A stretch of 64,000 bases of DNA. It comes from Chitinophaga solisilvae (lineage in GTDB: Bacteria; Bacteroidota; Bacteroidia; Chitinophagales; Chitinophagaceae). A program made the position numbers and the translations under genes. The stretch covers positions 310,001-374,000 of the forward strand of contig NZ_JAABOK010000008.1 in NCBI RefSeq assembly GCF_009928525.1, read 5' to 3'. The notes below the pieces were generated by a model that worked only from the letters and a program-made list of their open reading frames with translations, was not told the origin of the DNA and did not search any database. This document shows positions 43,110 through 52,302 of this stretch, one piece after another; position 1 is the first letter of the stretch, and the number at the start of each line of letters is the position of its first letter.

Positions 43110-45218
43110 TTATACCGCTTTCAGGACGGCATTCGGATCGGCGTAAACGGTATATGCCAGCCAGGCAGGATCACCGTTGTTATTGGTAGCCAGGCGGGCG
43201 GTCTGCACCGCTTTCCCGATGGTAGCGCCCTGCAGCAGTTCTTTATACAGGGCAGCGGCAAAAACATGGGCGCGTTCATCCAGCACATTCCAGTAGGCGC
43301 CGATAAATACCGACGCGCCTACTTCTATAAAGCGGCTGGCCCATCCGCCGATGCCGGTAATACCCATAACAGGACGGCCTATCTGGCAGGCGTTGAAGAA
43401 CACAAATGGTTGTCTGATGCCTACATTACTCAGTTTCCCATTGATATATTCCGGGGTAAATTCTTCATTGTCTTCCAGCATCATCGCTATTTTATTATTG
43501 GCGGTAACGCCATGGCCACTGAAATGCAGGAGGGAATAAGTGCCTTCGGAGAATTTACTTTCCAGTGTTTCTATATTGGCGGGAATATCTTCTACCAGGT
43601 AATTTTTTTCTTTCAGCATAGCGCGGATTTCATCCCGTTCCAGTTCCGTATGTTTCAGATTATCATGCTGGGGGATGATGAAGCCGGCATTGGAAAAGCT
43701 GATGAATTCCGCAGGAGACCAGGGACCGGCCAGCCAGCGGGTTACCTGGAATTGCTCGCAGAAATATGGCCCGTCTGTTACACGCCCTTCGACGATGGGT
43801 GAAAAACAACACAACTCCCAGGGTATCCAGGGTTCCTGTGAGATGATACTGATGGTCTGTATTTTATCGCGGTTATTCCAGAGGAGGTCCGCCAGCTCCG
43901 GTGGCAGCAGCCGTCTGGTCAGCTCTGCACCTTTATTGCGAAGGGTTCTGACAGCGCTTTTCATTTCCTTCGGCGTATCTGTGTTCAGCTTCTCAATATC
44001 CCGGAAGAAGTTCTGCATATATTCCTGCGGGTTCAGCTCAATGGGCTCCGATACAAATTCCTTTTTATCGTTGTCTTCCAGCACGGGGGCGTGCAGTACC
44101 AGGAAGCCCAGCGCCTTTTCACCGGATGGCAGGTACGTCTTGCTGATCAGCAGGCTGAGATCCGCCGCATGACCGGGGATAACAGGGATTACCCTGGCAG
44201 ATACCGGCAGCGGCTTACTTGTCTGTTTCGTGCCGGCGGTGACAGGTAGGTTTAGTTCCAGTGTGGCCAGCGGCCGGCCTTTCGTGTACGCATATACGAA
44301 AACCTGGCCCTCTCCTGCTGTTAAAGGTATCAGGGAGAAAGTTATTTTCTTTTTGCTTCCTACAATAATGGTATCGCTGGTATATTCGCCATTTACCCGG
44401 AATCCTTTCTCGCAGGAAACGGCGATCAGTACTTCCGTTCCTTCCTTCACGTTCAGCGTCTTGTTCTTCTTTCCTTTCGTGACAGCATCTATGGAAAGAT
44501 GCAGCGGGAAAGGTTCTTCCACAACGGCGGCGTGTTCATAGTCTGCATTCAGGAACCAGCTGATGCCGGCCTGTTCAGGCGGAGTTTTACCTTCAGCAGG
44601 GCCCACGGGCGTACCTTTTCCGGGAGGGCCGGGCACTTCCTGTTTACCACCTGCGGGCGTACCTGTGCTGCCGGTATCGGGGAGCACCAGGTTCTTGTGG
44701 CCACCGAAAACTTCTCCCCAGTCTGTCTTCTTCTGGTAATAGGCTTTCAGTCCGGCTGCCTTACGCAGATCTATCAATGGTTTACCTCCTTTTACCACGA
44801 GCCTTTTATTTTCCAGCTGCTGTATTAATTTCTCGGAAAGCATTTCTGACAGCCGGGTACGCTGCTGCGGGATTATTTTTTCAGTACGTACTACGCCCAC
44901 CACTTTTTTATCGCTGTTCCTGACGATGTATTTGTCTGCAGCGGGTTTCAGCCTGTCGTTCAGACCGATGACGGCAACGGGTTGCCTGTTATCCCGCTGT
45001 ACAACATTTATGAGTTTGGTGCGGCCGTTGGTCAGATTCAGCCGGGTAATCAGCTCTGCTGTCTCGTAGACATAGTAATTTTTTCTTCTTTTATCTTCTA
45101 CAATACTGTAGGCGGCAGGTGCTGCTGTGATCCGTGTTTTGATATTGGCAGCGCTGGCATTTCCGTCAATCAGCCTGAAATCGCGGGACAGCAATGACTT
45201 GAAATCGGAATCTGACAT
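43110..45218 (-). CDS. CHAT-domain (caspase-like) cysteine protease
   Basis: A 702-aa soluble protein. The C-terminal CHAT domain (~540-702) has the catalytic pair H569 in LLHFSGHG and C611 in VFFNACQIGR, plus GGWASRF and the LYKELLQGATIGKAV helix of the family. The first ~450 residues contain two or more beta-rich modules, a proline/glycine linker (EVPGPPGKGTPVGPAEGKTP) near 210 and a charged segment. The N-terminal ~120 residues with YYVYETAELITRLNL and KKVVGVVRTEK were not identified. CHAT proteases serve as effectors in conflict systems (e.g. with STAND or type III CRISPR components), but no recognised partner is adjacent, so its target is unknown. Confidence 0.8.
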   Translation of the reverse strand: MSDSDFKSLLSRDFRLIDGNASAANIKTRITAAPAAYSIVEDKRRKNYYVYETAELITRLNLTNGRTKLINVVQRDNRQPVAVIGLNDRLKPAADKYIVRNSDKKVVGVVRTEKIIPQQRTRLSEMLSEKLIQQLENKRLVVKGGKPLIDLRKAAGLKAYYQKKTDWGEVFGGHKNLVLPDTGSTGTPAGGKQEVPGPPGKGTPVGPAEGKTPPEQAGISWFLNADYEHAAVVEEPFPLHLSIDAVTKGKKNKTLNVKEGTEVLIAVSCEKGFRVNGEYTSDTIIVGSKKKITFSLIPLTAGEGQVFVYAYTKGRPLATLELNLPVTAGTKQTSKPLPVSARVIPVIPGHAADLSLLISKTYLPSGEKALGFLVLHAPVLEDNDKKEFVSEPIELNPQEYMQNFFRDIEKLNTDTPKEMKSAVRTLRNKGAELTRRLLPPELADLLWNNRDKIQTISIISQEPWIPWELCCFSPIVEGRVTDGPYFCEQFQVTRWLAGPWSPAEFISFSNAGFIIPQHDNLKHTELERDEIRAMLKEKNYLVEDIPANIETLESKFSEGTYSLLHFSGHGVTANNKIAMMLEDNEEFTPEYINGKLSNVGIRQPFVFFNACQIGRPVMGITGIGGWASRFIEVGASVFIGAYWNVLDERAHVFAAALYKELLQGATIGKAVQTARLATNNNGDPAWLAYTVYADPNAVLKAV

Positions 45219-45276
45219 GGGGTTACGGTTTTGAGGTATCCCTAAGTTACAAAAAAAACACTGTACGAAGCGGGAC

Positions 45277-46734
45277 TCAGGAGGGTATTACGCTGCCGAT
45301 GATGCGGAGCCCTTCCTTCAGTTCCCTGGGGGTGAGGGAGGCGAAGCCGAGGCGCAGGGCGTGCAGTGGTTTACCGTCAAATGCGAAGGGTTCTGTAGGG
45401 ATAACAGCCACGCCTTTGTCCAGCAGTTGCCGCGCAATTTTTTCCGTATTGATTTTACGCAGGAAGGTTACCCAGTAGGCCAGTCCTCCTTCCGGTATGC
45501 GCCAATCGGCTTTCCCGGCGAGGTACTGCTGCAGGTACTGGTTCATGAGTGCATGCCGTTCCCGGTAAACAGCGGCGGCCCTGCGGGCATGGCGGGCAAT
45601 GGCGCCGTCTTCCATCAGTTCTGCGATGGCCTGTTCCATGATGGTATCGCCCTGCCGGTCGATGATGGCCCGGAGTTTCGACAGTGCTTCAATGAAGGCC
45701 GGCGGGCCGGCCACGTAGCCTACGCGCACGGCGGGGGCTACCAGCTTGCTCAGGGAGCTGATGTAGATAACGTTGGCAGCATGTTCATGGCTGGCCAGGG
45801 GCAGGAGACTTTTGGATTCGAAGTGATATTCATGATCGTAATCATCTTCAATAACTGCGAAGCCGTATTTATTGGAAAGCGCGAGCAGTTGCAGTCTGCG
45901 GTCCATTTTCATGGTTACGGCGGTAGGGAACTGGTGATGCGGCGTCACATATACCGCTTTGATGCGGCGGCGGCGGCAGAGGCTTTCCAGTTCATCCACC
46001 TTTAGTCCTTTTTCATCCACGCCGAGGGGAAGCATGTCAGCGCCGGCGTCGCGGAATGTTTGCCAGGCGGGGAAATAGCCGGGGCATTCCATGACTACGG
46101 TATCGCCTGTACGAATAATGGTGCGGGCTGTCAGGTACAGCGCCATCTGGCTGCCGCGGGTAATGCAGAGTTGTCCGGGCTGGATATTCATGCCGCGTTT
46201 ATGCGCCAGCATATCCGCAATAGCGATGCGCAGGCGTTCTTCGCCCTGTACGTGGCCGTAACCCATCATGCGCCAGCGTGCTTTCTGCTGGAAGATGCGG
46301 CGGTAGGAACGGGCCAGTTCATCGAGAGGCGCGAGGCGTACATCCGGCAGTCCGTCGTTGAAGGTGATGAGTTTTCTTTTAGCGGCGGGTGCCGCTGCAA
46401 AGAATCCGTCGTGCGCATGGAACTCGAAGTTTACGGTGGCAGTAGCGGTGCGTTGCTTTACTTCCGGCAGCTCTGCTGCCACAAAGGTACCTTTCTTATG
46501 AGCGGATTCCAGCCACCCGGCGGCTGTCAGCGCCTCATAGGCCAGTACTACCGTTTTCCTGTTCACGCCGATATCAGCAGCGAGGATACGGCTGCCCGGC
46601 AGGGCCGTACCGGGTTTCAGCCGGCCTTTCTTTATCTCCGCTATGATGCCGTCGGCAATCTGCTGATATACGGCTACATCATCCTCAAGATTGATCTGCA
46701 GCATTGTTTTCCAAGGTCTTAACATCTGGCCCAT
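45277..46734 (-). CDS. MocR-type (GntR-HTH/aminotransferase) transcriptional regulator
   Basis: A 485-aa fusion. The N-terminal GntR winged helix (VYQQIADGIIAEIKKGRLKP ... AADIGVNRKTVVLAYEALTA) is joined to a fold-type I aminotransferase domain of class I/II. In it, LCITRGSQMALYLTAR, YVTPHHQFPTA and EDDYDHEYHF mark the cofactor site, and ISSLSKLVAPAVRVGY contains the PLP lysine. PdxR and GabR are the model members; they sense PLP or amino compounds. The divergent cupin and DHDPS-like genes and a palindrome in the 99-bp spacer suggest it regulates them. Confidence 0.92.
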   Translation of the reverse strand: MGQMLRPWKTMLQINLEDDVAVYQQIADGIIAEIKKGRLKPGTALPGSRILAADIGVNRKTVVLAYEALTAAGWLESAHKKGTFVAAELPEVKQRTATATVNFEFHAHDGFFAAAPAAKRKLITFNDGLPDVRLAPLDELARSYRRIFQQKARWRMMGYGHVQGEERLRIAIADMLAHKRGMNIQPGQLCITRGSQMALYLTARTIIRTGDTVVMECPGYFPAWQTFRDAGADMLPLGVDEKGLKVDELESLCRRRRIKAVYVTPHHQFPTAVTMKMDRRLQLLALSNKYGFAVIEDDYDHEYHFESKSLLPLASHEHAANVIYISSLSKLVAPAVRVGYVAGPPAFIEALSKLRAIIDRQGDTIMEQAIAELMEDGAIARHARRAAAVYRERHALMNQYLQQYLAGKADWRIPEGGLAYWVTFLRKINTEKIARQLLDKGVAVIPTEPFAFDGKPLHALRLGFASLTPRELKEGLRIIGSVIPS

Positions 46735-46750
46735 CAGTTTTATATAAATC

Positions 46751-46770
46751 TGGATGATTTACGTCATCCA
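46751..46770. promoter_or_regulatory. Operator-like inverted repeat between MocR and cupin genes
   Basis: TGGATGA-TTTACG-TCATCCA is a perfect 7-bp inverted repeat with a 6-nt spacer, placed in the divergent promoter region (MocR starts at 46734, cupin at 46833). It is the natural candidate binding site of the MocR regulator. Confidence 0.55.
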
Positions 46771-46832
46771 AAAATACGCAAATTTTGTGGCGTTCATCAT
46801 AGTATTATTCTTCACACATCAAATATCAGATT

Positions 46833-47288
46833 ATGGAAAAGAAACAATTTTCATCAAAGGATTTTCATCAGACCTATGCCCGCCCGGTATATGTAAAGCC
46901 GGCGAAGCTGCTGCACAAGAATGTGGAGCAGGCGGGAGAGCATCAGCAATTCTCTGCAGAGCGCAAACACCCTGTATTTTTTGTGGACCTGCCCACCAAA
47001 AATGTCAGCATGACCATCGGCGGACTGCTGCCAGGGCAGCTCACCAACCGGCACCGGCACACCTATGAAACCGTGTTGTATGTACTGGAAGGGAAAGGGT
47101 ACACTGAAGTAGAAGACGAACGCGTGGAGTGGGAAGCCGGCGACGCCGTATACATTCCGGGATGGGCGTGGCACCGTCACCAGAACCTCAGTGATATAGC
47201 ACCGGCAAGATATATTGCCTGTGAAAATGCGCCGCAGCTGCAGAACCTGGGCGTTGCCCTCCGCGAAGAAGAAGGCCGCGACCTCTGA
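46833..47288 (+). CDS. Cupin-domain protein
   Basis: A 151-aa protein with one cupin fold. LTNRHRHTYETVLYVLEGKG is motif 1 (G..H.H....E..yvl.G) and WEAGDAVYIPGWAWHRHQNL is motif 2 (GD...P....H). The His/Glu set would bind a metal. It may be a dioxygenase, isomerase or small-molecule binding protein. It is followed by the DHDPS-like gene after ~60 bp, and both lie under the probable MocR operator. Confidence 0.85.
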   Translation: MEKKQFSSKDFHQTYARPVYVKPAKLLHKNVEQAGEHQQFSAERKHPVFFVDLPTKNVSMTIGGLLPGQLTNRHRHTYETVLYVLEGKGYTEVEDERVEWEAGDAVYIPGWAWHRHQNLSDIAPARYIACENAPQLQNLGVALREEEGRDL

Positions 47289-47349
47289 TATTAACCAGGC
47301 TGGCTGTATCAGCCAGCCGCTTTATTCATCTTTCTGAAATTATTGTACT

Positions 47350-48234
47350 ATGCAGTCTGCCACTACTTTTGAAGGCATCATCGCCTACCCCATCACGCCG
47401 TTCGATGCTGCGCAGCAGGTGAACATCCCGCTGTTTACATCGCTCACGGAGCGCCTGATACAATCAGGCGTACATGCACTTGCCCCGCTGGGCAGTACCG
47501 GCGTATTACCGTATCTCAATGATGGAGAAAAAGAAGCCGTCATTACCGCCGCCCTGCAACAGGCCGCCGGCCGCCTCCCGGTACTGGCAGGTGTTTCCAA
47601 CCTGACTACCGAACGTACGGTATACCATGCCAAATTCGCGGAAAAGGCCGGCGCCGCCGCAGTCATGATTATCCCGATGAGCTACTGGAAACTGACGGAT
47701 GATGAAATTTTTCAGCATTACGACACCGTAGCGCGTCATATTTCCATTCCCATCATGGCCTACAACAATCCTGCTACCGGCGGCGTGGATATGTCGCCCA
47801 CCCTGCTGAAACGGTTACTGCAGATTCCCAATGTCACCATGATCAAGGAAAGCACCGGCGACGTACAACGCATGCATTACCTGCGCAGGGAACTGGGAGC
47901 TGATGTCGCCTTTTACAATGGTTCCAATCCCCTCGCCCTGGCCGCCTTCGCAGCAGGAGCGAAAGGCTGGTGCACCGCTGCCCCCAACCTTATCCCCGCA
48001 TTGAATACACAGCTATACCATGCCATCCGGAACAGCGACCTGCCCAAAGCGCAGCACCTCTTTTACCAGCAACAGCCCCTCCTGCAATTTATCGTTGCCA
48101 AAGGGCTTCCACGCGCCATCCAGGCAGGACTACAACTCCGCGGCACCGACGGCGGCTTCCTGAGAAGCCCGCTGCAACCACTCGATGATAAAGATATGAG
48201 GGAGCTGGAGAGGCTGATGGAAGGACTGGGATAA
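47350..48234 (+). CDS. DHDPS/NAL-family aldolase (DapA-like)
   Basis: A 294-aa TIM barrel of the dihydrodipicolinate synthase family. The motif GSTGVLPYL (49-57) binds the pyruvate-type carboxylate. A conserved Tyr lies in PIMAYNNPA, and VTMIKESTGD holds the Schiff-base lysine. The family includes DapA, N-acetylneuraminate lyase and hydroxyproline or keto-acid aldolases. DapA itself is usually elsewhere, and the cupin/MocR context suggests a catabolic aldolase rather than lysine synthesis. The end of the gene overlaps hairpin element 5. Confidence 0.88.
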   Translation: MQSATTFEGIIAYPITPFDAAQQVNIPLFTSLTERLIQSGVHALAPLGSTGVLPYLNDGEKEAVITAALQQAAGRLPVLAGVSNLTTERTVYHAKFAEKAGAAAVMIIPMSYWKLTDDEIFQHYDTVARHISIPIMAYNNPATGGVDMSPTLLKRLLQIPNVTMIKESTGDVQRMHYLRRELGADVAFYNGSNPLALAAFAAGAKGWCTAAPNLIPALNTQLYHAIRNSDLPKAQHLFYQQQPLLQFIVAKGLPRAIQAGLQLRGTDGGFLRSPLQPLDDKDMRELERLMEGLG

Positions 48235-48353
48235 TTACGAATTACGAATTGCGAATTACGAATGCAGCGCGAAGACATAAGCGGATAAAGTTCATTATCC
48301 GCTTATGTCTTCGCGCTGCATTCGTAATTCGCAATTCGTAATTCGCAATTTTT
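48232..48353. repeat. Long hairpin element 5 (after the aldolase gene)
   Basis: Arms of AATTRCG units plus the core AATGCAGCGCGAAGAC and gataagcgg-like inner part, loop agttca. The TAA of the aldolase gene is its first triplet. It lies between two genes in the same direction. Confidence 0.9.
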
Positions 48354-48497
48354 AATATTTCTCTGCCCGAAGGACGTAGTACCGATCCATTTCCCAAACG
48401 TTATTAAAGATAAAAAATACAGATGGCTGATCAAACAGCCGGTTAACCCGGTTCAGGCAGTGTTAAACTGCTGCAGACAGTTTTTCTGGGCTATCTA

Positions 48498-50402
48498 ATG
48501 TATATGCGATCAAGGTACCTGACCAGCAATTACCTCTTTATCCGGCTTCTTTTGCTGCTTGTAAGTCTGGCGTGTCCTGCCACAGGATCAGCAGCGCTGC
48601 AGGGGAAGGCTGACAGTACCCTCCATGCGCAATATCTCTGCCGGCAGGCATTTTACTATAGCTGGAAGCATGCGGATTCATCCAAACAGTATGCGTTGCG
48701 CGCCAGGGAGCTGTCTGACCGGCTGAGCTGGGCGCCTGGTAAAGCGGCAGCCTGGTATGCACTGGGTTATTACTACGAATTGTGCCATAACAACTACGTA
48801 GCTTTCCGGTATTACCTGGATGCTTTACAGCTCTGCGAGAAAAAGGGGCTGACTGCCACAGCCGGGGAGCTGTACGGGCATCTGGCCGTTTACTACAGCC
48901 GGCAGCAACGGCCTGCGGCCGCCGGCCATTACCTGCATAAAGCCATGACAACGGCTGCCCGGGGCCTGCCCGATACCCTGCAGGCAGTGATCCTGATGGA
49001 TTATGCCACCGTACTGCTGCACCATTCCGCCCGACCGGACTCTGTAAAGTGGGCGCTGGAAACCGCCCGCAGCCTGCTTTCACACAGCCGGGATACGCCC
49101 CGTCTGTTGCAGCTGTCACTGCTCGGCATTCAGCTCCGCCTGCAACAGCGGGATACTGCCGGAGCCCTGTCCCGCCTGCCAGCCTTTATACAAACAGCTG
49201 CCGGGCAGGGATATAACTACCCCGCTATCAAAGGGTATCAGCTGATGGCGGATATACACCCAGCGGATGCCGTATCCTGCTATGCCCGCATGATACAGCT
49301 GGCACAGGCCGGCAGCTATACAGAACTGATACAGCCTTATGCCATCCGGATGTATGACTGGTACACGCAACACGGTCATCCGGATACTGCGGCACAGTAC
49401 AGCCATCTGCTCTTCGACATACTGCAGAAGAAAGAAGCTGCCAAATCCAACGGCGAAATGGATTACCTGGGCTATTACACCCAACAGCACAACCTCCGTC
49501 AGCTGCAGCTCCAGGATGCGCTGCAGCAGGCTGTTATCGGAAAACAGCAGCAGCAGTCGCGCAACCGGGTATACCTGGGCATCATTATCGCCCTGCTATT
49601 GCTGGTCACCATCTTTGCAGGCATCTATTTTTTCCGGGCCCGGTTCAGGGCCAGGAAGAATGCCGCACAGCTATGTGCCATGAACCGGGAGATCAACGAA
49701 AAAAATAAGCTGCTGCTCAGCCAGGATGATTTCAAGAACAAGCTGGTATCCGTTATTGCACATGATTTCCGGGCGCCGCTGGGCAACATCATTGAAATAT
49801 CAGCCTTCCTGAAACAGGAAGTACTCACCCCCGAAGAAGCCGTTGAATGGATGGCCGATATAGAGCGGAAAACACATCATACCCTCAGCACCTTCGATAA
49901 TATTCTGGCCTGGGTACATTCCCAGATCAGCGGATTCACCTGGCATCCCCGCCCCTGCCGGCCTGCCGCACTGCTTCCTGACGCCATCCGCTATGCCGGC
50001 AATATGATCGCCGCCCGGCAGGTGCAGGTACAACTGCAGGTGCCAGCGCAACTGGCTGTCAGCGCCGATCCGGAGATGCTGCAGTTTATTCACCGTAACC
50101 TCCTGCATAATGCCGTCAGGTTCTCCCCCATACAGGGCCGGCTGCTTATTACCGCTACACAGCAAGCGCATACGGTTACCGTTTCCTTCTCAGATGAAGG
50201 CCCCGGTATTCCGCAGACATTGCTGCCTCACCTCTTCACCGGCATGAAGTCTTTCCGCGGAAAACAACAGGGCGCAGGACTCGCACTCATCATCTGCCAT
50301 GATTTTATAGAAAAAATGGGAGGCAGTCTTCATGCCGCCAACAAACCCGACGGCGGCGCCATATTCTCGTACACTCTTCCTTTAAACCATAACCCCTCCT
50401 GA
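48498..50402 (+). CDS. TPR-sensor histidine kinase, intact
   Basis: A 634-aa membrane kinase. An N-terminal hydrophobic signal segment (LFIRLLLLLVSLACPATG) is followed by a TPR-like helical periplasmic region (~35-340), a membrane helix (YLGIIIALLLLVTIFAGIYF), and a HisKA box VIAHDFRAPLGN with H422. The HATPase domain has an N box (LLHNAVRFSP, N538), G1 (DEGPGIP, from 566), and GAGLALIICHDFIEKMGG. All ATP-binding motifs are present. The next gene starts 2 bp after the stop and encodes a similar kinase. No response regulator is adjacent; a Crp/Fnr regulator follows. Confidence 0.9.
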   Translation: MYMRSRYLTSNYLFIRLLLLLVSLACPATGSAALQGKADSTLHAQYLCRQAFYYSWKHADSSKQYALRARELSDRLSWAPGKAAAWYALGYYYELCHNNYVAFRYYLDALQLCEKKGLTATAGELYGHLAVYYSRQQRPAAAGHYLHKAMTTAARGLPDTLQAVILMDYATVLLHHSARPDSVKWALETARSLLSHSRDTPRLLQLSLLGIQLRLQQRDTAGALSRLPAFIQTAAGQGYNYPAIKGYQLMADIHPADAVSCYARMIQLAQAGSYTELIQPYAIRMYDWYTQHGHPDTAAQYSHLLFDILQKKEAAKSNGEMDYLGYYTQQHNLRQLQLQDALQQAVIGKQQQQSRNRVYLGIIIALLLLVTIFAGIYFFRARFRARKNAAQLCAMNREINEKNKLLLSQDDFKNKLVSVIAHDFRAPLGNIIEISAFLKQEVLTPEEAVEWMADIERKTHHTLSTFDNILAWVHSQISGFTWHPRPCRPAALLPDAIRYAGNMIAARQVQVQLQVPAQLAVSADPEMLQFIHRNLLHNAVRFSPIQGRLLITATQQAHTVTVSFSDEGPGIPQTLLPHLFTGMKSFRGKQQGAGLALIICHDFIEKMGGSLHAANKPDGGAIFSYTLPLNHNPS

Positions 50403-50403
50403 C

Positions 50404-52293
50404 ATGTTACTCCGCTACACCATATTGCTTTGTTTCCTGCTGCCAGCCACAGTCCGGCCACTGCAGGCCCAGACAACCGAATTACAGCAGCTGCATAAAG
50501 TGCTGCGTAGTGCCGCAGACAGCGTGGCCTATGTCAAAGCGCTGAACAACATTGCCTTTTTGCACCACCGCACGCAGCTGGACAGCTGCCTGTGGTATGC
50601 CAGCAAAGCCTTTACCATTGCTGCCCGCCGGAATGATATGCGGGGTAAATCCTACGCCTATACGAATTTTGCCCTCTTTCATACCCGCAAGAGGAATTAC
50701 AAACTGGGCAACATCTACAACTATAAAGCCCTGCAACTGGATGAGGCCCTGAAAGATACCGCCGGCATCTGCATAGACTACAGTAACCTGGCGCTGGGCT
50801 ACCGGGCAGATGAAAACCTGGGTAAAGCACAGTACTACGAACAGCTCTCTTTGCAGATGAGCAAACGTTTTGCAGACAAGGCAGACTACAACATTGATCT
50901 GCTGAATTACCTGGAATACTACTGGAAAGTACCCGCCAAAAGAGATTCCGTACGATGGGTATTGCAGGAATTGTACGCCCTTACCGACAAGACGCCCTAC
51001 AGCATGGAATGGTATGAGGCCCGCATGTATGAAGCGATGGAACAACTTAAAACCACTTCCTTTATACAGGCAGAGCAGCGCATCAACCAGCTGGCTGCAG
51101 CCGGTATCCGGCGTGGTATGCCGGATGTGGCTGTATATGGATACTTTCACCTGATAAATGACATCCTGCCGTTGGGCTATCCTGTAGACTCAGTGAAATA
51201 TGCCACCCGCATTTTCCGGCTGGCCCGGCAGGCAGGCAACTACTCCTGGATGCTGGATGCACTGAAGGTAGCATACCCGCATGCCACTACACACCACAAC
51301 TGGCCACAGCTGGCGCTTTACGGCGATGCCATCAGACGCCTCTCCCTTTCAGACATAACGGAGTCCGGCAGTCTGCCTGCCGTAGATTACTTCAGCTATT
51401 TTCTGAAAGAGCAGCAGGTACAGGAATTGCACAGTAACAATGCGCTACAGCAACACATCATTGAAAAGAGCCGCCTGCAGGAAGCCAGCCACTGGATGCT
51501 GCTCCGGTTCCTGGGCGCCCTGCTCCTGCTGCTGCTGTTACTCGCCGCCATCTACTGCTGGTCCTACTATCACTCCCGCCGGCATATACGCCGGCTGGCC
51601 GTCCTTCATGCAGATATAACGGAGAAGAATATACGATTACAACAGAATGATGTATTCAAAAACAGGCTGCTCTCTCTCATTGCCCACGATTTCCGGACGC
51701 CGCTGAAAGAAATTCAGCACAACGCCATCCGCTGGCAGCAGGGCACCCCGGAGCTGCCCGCCATGATTGGCGGCCTGCAGGGTGTAGCCATGAATGCACG
51801 CCGCGTACTCGATACCTTCGATAACATCCTGCGCTGGGTGAAACTGCAACTGAACGGCTTTGCCTTTACGCCCGCCCCCTGTGATACCGGCGCGCTGATT
51901 AACGCCGCCATTACCCACCTGCAGGAAGAAATCAGACAGCAGCACCTGCAGGTAGTCACGGATATCCCTGCCGGCTACATCGCAGCGGCACACCATGATA
52001 TGCTGCAATCGGTAAACCGTACGCTGCTGCGGCAGCTTATACATCTCAGCGGCGAAAACGGTATTCTCCGCATCAGCATATTACGGCAGTCGCAACAGAT
52101 CCGTGTGATCTGCTGCGGATTTCCGGTGCATACAACACCGGCAGCATTACAGGCAGCGGATCATCCGGACAACCTGATAATGGCCACGTGCCGCGACTTC
52201 CTTCAGCAGATGCAGGGTAGCCTGCATATCTTCTCCACAGCACAGGACACCCTTTCTTTCAGCTACCTGTTACCCGTCAGCAAAAAACAGTAG
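50404..52293 (+). CDS. TPR-sensor histidine kinase paralogue with eroded ATPase domain
   Basis: A 629-aa protein of the same layout as its upstream neighbour: signal, TPR-like periplasmic helices, membrane helix (RFLGALLLLLLLLAAIYCW) and an intact HisKA box LIAHDFRTPLKE (H428). In the ATPase domain the N box reads LLRQLIHLSG (Asn replaced by Gln at the aligned position), the G1 motif is ICCGFPVHTTP instead of DxGxG, and the second glycine box is DHPDNLIMATC. ATP binding is therefore doubtful. It may be a pseudokinase that dimerises with, or is phosphorylated by, the first kinase. It starts 2 bp after that gene. Confidence 0.85.
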   Translation: MLLRYTILLCFLLPATVRPLQAQTTELQQLHKVLRSAADSVAYVKALNNIAFLHHRTQLDSCLWYASKAFTIAARRNDMRGKSYAYTNFALFHTRKRNYKLGNIYNYKALQLDEALKDTAGICIDYSNLALGYRADENLGKAQYYEQLSLQMSKRFADKADYNIDLLNYLEYYWKVPAKRDSVRWVLQELYALTDKTPYSMEWYEARMYEAMEQLKTTSFIQAEQRINQLAAAGIRRGMPDVAVYGYFHLINDILPLGYPVDSVKYATRIFRLARQAGNYSWMLDALKVAYPHATTHHNWPQLALYGDAIRRLSLSDITESGSLPAVDYFSYFLKEQQVQELHSNNALQQHIIEKSRLQEASHWMLLRFLGALLLLLLLLAAIYCWSYYHSRRHIRRLAVLHADITEKNIRLQQNDVFKNRLLSLIAHDFRTPLKEIQHNAIRWQQGTPELPAMIGGLQGVAMNARRVLDTFDNILRWVKLQLNGFAFTPAPCDTGALINAAITHLQEEIRQQHLQVVTDIPAGYIAAAHHDMLQSVNRTLLRQLIHLSGENGILRISILRQSQQIRVICCGFPVHTTPAALQAADHPDNLIMATCRDFLQQMQGSLHIFSTAQDTLSFSYLLPVSKKQ

Positions 52294-52302
52294 CTTTATC
52301 TG

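Noticed and set aside
484..45218. Whether the KGGVGR/HEPN cassette and the CHAT protease form one system.
   Set aside because: They are about 40 kb apart with many unrelated genes between, and differ in base composition.
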